Assembly (NCBI RefSeq): GCF_000485595.1 | Contig: NW_014577257.1 | Location: 227,284-265,571, forward strand | Origin: Priapulus caudatus | Taxonomy: Eukaryota; Priapulida; Priapulimorpha; Priapulimorphida; Priapulidae | DNA length: 38,288 nucleotides | Reading direction: 5' to 3' | In this document: in pieces, positions 35,701 through 38,288 of the stretch | Layout: each line of letters begins with the position of its first letter | Numbering within the stretch: position 1 is the first letter of the stretch | Made by a program: the position numbers and the translations under genes | Notes under the pieces: generated by a model | Databases searched by the model: none | What the model saw: only the letters and a program-made list of their open reading frames with translations | Told to the model about the DNA's origin: nothing

Positions 35701-35868
35701 CATGCAAGGAGGCTAGGAGGAAGAGCCGCCCCACAGAGACAGTCATTCACATGGAGCACACGTGTCGTGCTACTGAAGCGATGAGACGAAGACACGGAGC
35801 GCGATTACCCGAGACTCATTATATTGTAGAGGTAGCGAATCGACAACGCTCGGTCGCCACACCAATAC

Positions 35869-35935
35869 CTTGACGTCCTCTTCACTAGACTCTGCAAGGC
35901 GTCGTTGTCCGATTCGTACAGGTCGCTGAGGTAAT
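35869..35935 (-). CDS. ALP: Agatoxin-like peptide precursor, propeptide exon with Lys-Arg cleavage site
   Basis: This short minus-strand exon lies between the acceptor gcgttattgttgcag and the donor GTATTGGT. It encodes YLSDLYESDNDALQSLV followed by Lys-Arg-Thr-Ser and the first two bases of an Arg codon. The acidic spacer and dibasic Lys-Arg are what a prohormone convertase would use to release the cystine-knot peptide. A second dibasic site forms at the splice junction just before the first cysteine, so the mature N-terminus has two options. It ends in phase 2, matching the exon at 25101, and begins in phase 1. The signal-peptide exon must therefore lie further right; none was found between 35,950 and 38,288. 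The link between the two exons rests on phase, strand, order and the propeptide character of the sequence, not on transcript data. Confidence 0.68.
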
Positions 35936-35999
35936 CTGCAACAATAACGCAGCGAGAATGAAGTCTAATTAGTGCTCAGCTTCCTCGTCTTTTCATCCC

Positions 36000-37330
36000 A
36001 CACCCCGCATCTCTCCAAGACGGGTTTCACTCGCGCATTAATTAGGGTCATTATGGATTCTATTAACAGCGGGCGTGGTCGATGGATGTCACTCCGACGA
36101 CTACGTCCTGTAATACTAACAATTACGCACAGCGTGTGGGACGGGTGTGTTTCGATTCGGGTTGATGTTAATAAAGGCTCGACGAGGCGTTAAATAGACG
36201 AGCATGTCCACGGACCTGAAAAGGTCTCGTGTAGTGGAATTAATCTATCGATGTAACACCGACCGCTCCCCAAACACATGTCATCGAGTAACTAAATACC
36301 CGCTTTGAGAAACATTAAACCCTTTTTAAGTGTTTTCGGCTATAATTCTACGCGCGCGTGTTGTGTGAGCGCGAATCGCCGAGGCGGAAAGTGTGAAAAG
36401 TATCACTCAAAATATCGGTGTTTTTTTTGACGTTGCTAAAAGCAGCAGAAATCCGGTTAACGTGTATCCCAGTAAATGACCATGTTAACGTGTGTTATTT
36501 AGCGTGTGTGAGACAGGACGACAAATCCTTATCGTCAATTCAGCAGCGAGTACATTCATGAGCCATCGTACGTTTTTTGCTCGCCTAAAAATATTTCGCA
36601 AATCAGTAATAGCCGACGCTTCCCGCTTTCGCGCAACTGTCACCTTACATTTACACAGAGAAACCCTTTGGTCGCTTTGCATGCGCCGCCGGTTAACGCC
36701 CGTTACCCGAATCCGTCATTAGCCTGAATAGCTGGCTTATTACTGCACGTTTCCTTTGATCGCGTGCCGGCGCGGAAGCCTGTAGCACTGGTGGGCGTCA
36801 AAGACAGCGAAGTCGAGCTTAATGGCTAACCGCGTGGCGGTGGGGGAGGCAGAGGGCAGCGAAGCGAGCAGCAGCAGCGGCGGCGGTGCGCCGACTCGTC
36901 GCGATAAGGTTACAGCGCAGCGCGTCACACGCCCACGGGCGCGACGCCCACGCCACGCGACGACACGCGAAGCCACGGACATGCGCTGCGCCGAATGCGC
37001 ACAGTGTGCGGGCTGGCGTGCGTCGTTAGAACGCGCGAACAAAATATCTACCGTGTTTGATTTTTCTGGCTCAGCGCCTAAGGCGCGCGCCGAATGTGTA
37101 CCGTGCATGTGGGCTGGTTTGCGTGCGCATTCGGCGCGCGCGGGGGGCTTAAGGTGACAGCGCAGCACATCACACGCCCACGGACGCGACGCCCACGACG
37201 TAAAAATCTAAGCGCGCGCCGGGCGCCTCTCTCGACCGACAGGAGCGGCGCGTATAACGACGCACGCAGCGGGAGCATCGTCGGATGAGCAGGCGTCAGT
37301 CTCGTTTCCACGTCGATACTCTCACACACG
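36000..37330. other. Unique, partly CpG-rich DNA, no gene identified
   Basis: The ALP signal-peptide exon would be expected on the minus strand at or beyond here, but no ATG plus hydrophobic run plus phase-1 donor was found. Two similar segments (acagcgcagcgcgtcacacgcccacg near 36912 and acagcgcagcacatcacacgcccacg near 37157) form a local duplication about 245 bp apart. Confidence 0.5.
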
Positions 37331-37336
37331 CTCTTA

Positions 37337-37337
<1 letters not shown>

Positions 37338-37381
<44 letters not shown>

Positions 37382-37510
37382 ACGCTTTCGCTTTTGCTCT
37401 CTTTCTTTTACTCTAACTTTGTTCTCTTCCTCTCACTGTTTCTCTTTCTCTCTCTCTTTTTCCATCCCTCGCGCGTGCTCTCTCTCACTCTGCTCTCTTT
37501 CTCTATATTC
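37338..37510. repeat. CT microsatellite
   Basis: Pure (CT)n at 37338-37378, then TTTCTCTC variants. Confidence 0.93.
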
Positions 37511-37689
37511 ATCCAGCCTCCCTCTCTTTCTACCTAACCCTTAGCGTTGAAGTGGCTCAGTACGCATTCTTAGGTTACGAGAGATGCTTCAGCTTTACCG
37601 AATTGAGATAATTATCTACCCACCCCGGGACCGGACCCGTGAATTAAGTGCGTAAACGAAAGCACATGACGCGCTGCATAAAGATGACG

Positions 37690-38195
37690 CGGAGCGCGAA
37701 AGAGATAGCGAGATAGAGAGAGACAGGGAGGTAGCGAGAGCGGAAGAGAGAGAGAAACAGGGAGGTAAAGAGAGCGAGAGAGAGAGAGAGAGAGGTAAAA
37801 AGAGAGAGAGGGGGAAGAGAGAAACAGGGAGGTAAAGAGAGCGAGAGAGAGACAGAGAGGTAAAGAGAGAGAGAGGGGGGGAAGAGTGGGGAAAATTGGA
37901 GAGGGGGGAACGAAGGGGGAGTAACAATGATGTAGAGGGTGAGAGAGAGAGAGAGCGCGGAATGTAACCGAGGTGGAGGGGGAGAGAGAGGGATAAGGAG
38001 AAAAAAGATTCAGAGTAAGAGATAGAGGAAATATATAATAAAAACCATATATATATATATATATATATATTACGAGACACGGAGAACAAGACAGACAAGG
38101 AAAAAGTGGATAGGGAGAGGAAGAAATTGAAGCGAGGGCGAGAGAGGAAGAGAAAGAGGGCGAGTGGGAGATTGAGAGAGGGCGCTCGGGCGAGC

Positions 38196-38284
<89 letters not shown>

Positions 38285-38288
38285 TACA
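37690..38288. repeat. GA-rich field running to the window edge
   Basis: Contains degenerate agagagaaacagggaggtaa units (37750-37865), a short (TA)n at 38047-38070 and a pure (GA)n at the end. Confidence 0.95.

Larger units (their letters stand above)
25102..35868 (-). other. Inferred 10.8 kb intron of the agatoxin-like peptide gene
   Basis: The two ALP exons imply a GT-AG intron of 10,767 nt. It holds a (TCTAC)n array, a conserved-ended hairpin, CA/CG and GT/GC arrays, a 0.8 kb CTG/CTA triplet field, TA and GAT/TTA runs, and CTCF-like, DR1 and kB-like motifs listed separately. The stretches 25,110-25,600, 26,440-27,290, 27,870-28,700, 31,260-32,820 and 33,830-35,000 are unique AT-leaning DNA with only short chance ORFs, in which nothing else was recognised. 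Confidence 0.55.

Noticed and set aside
36822-37157. 111-codon plus-strand ORF, Ala/Arg-rich
   Set aside because: GC-rich DNA gives open frames on both strands here; there is no domain or splice support, and a local duplication lies inside it.

Overview
The window is animal nuclear DNA and most probably arthropod. There is no operon-like gene packing, introns carry GT-AG borders, and most of the length is microsatellite, minisatellite or diverged repeat. Two protein-coding genes can be recognised, both on the minus strand and both split by introns.

(1) Pox meso / Pax1/9 (2723-4786). Two exons together encode a complete paired domain. They are joined by a 1.25 kb intron, and the reading frame matches exactly across it. 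The C-terminal tail and stop codon are in the second exon, and an AATAAA signal lies about 130 nt past the stop. The first coding exon is not identified with confidence; 15021-15090 is a phase-compatible candidate.

(2) A secreted cystine-knot peptide precursor of the agatoxin-like peptide (ALP) family. A 67-nt propeptide exon (35869-35935) carries a Lys-Arg processing site. A terminal exon (24969-25101) carries the eight-cysteine mature peptide and a C-terminal glycine that could donate an amide. The exons are 10.8 kb apart and their phases agree. The signal-peptide exon was not found and may lie beyond the right edge. ALPs are best known as neuroendocrine peptides of insects and other arthropods, which is the main reason for the arthropod call. 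CCCTAA-type telomere-like repeats at 20.6 kb are not the usual insect TTAGG type, so the order is left open.

Layout. 1-2.2 kb: GA-, CA/CG- and CT-rich low-complexity DNA. 2.6-4.8 kb: Pox meso. 5-6.8 kb: CT, TA, GATA-like, GACA and GA repeats. 6.5-15 kb: a complex unit present twice in tandem (about 6.47-11.9 kb and 11.9-14.97 kb), with dense small indels between copies. Part of a third copy (17.5-18.0 kb) starts exactly at a 10-N assembly gap (17489-17498). The unit contains a 40-bp minisatellite and two broken, unrecognised ORF relics. 15-18.2 kb: poly-T, a 15-bp minisatellite, a (CACT)n field and a very long (CA)n. 18.2-20.6 kb: unique DNA with CA and TA tracts. 20.6-21.3 kb: telomere-like repeat followed by an ATGTAGTCATGCAGTC minisatellite. 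21.36-21.79 kb: a foldback element. 22-25 kb: mostly unique DNA. 25.1-35.9 kb: the ALP intron, containing a TCTAC array, CA/CG arrays, a 0.8 kb CTG/CTA triplet field, TA arrays and several candidate regulatory motifs. 36-38.3 kb: unique GC-rich DNA, then CT/GA repeats to the edge.

The two genes have no evident functional link: one encodes a developmental transcription factor, the other a secreted peptide. The most notable items are the reconstructed two-exon ALP gene, a family of short hairpins sharing TATCAnGAG ends, the nested foldback element, three CTCF-like motifs, a perfect DR1 nuclear-receptor site in the ALP intron, and the tandem repeat unit beside the gap.
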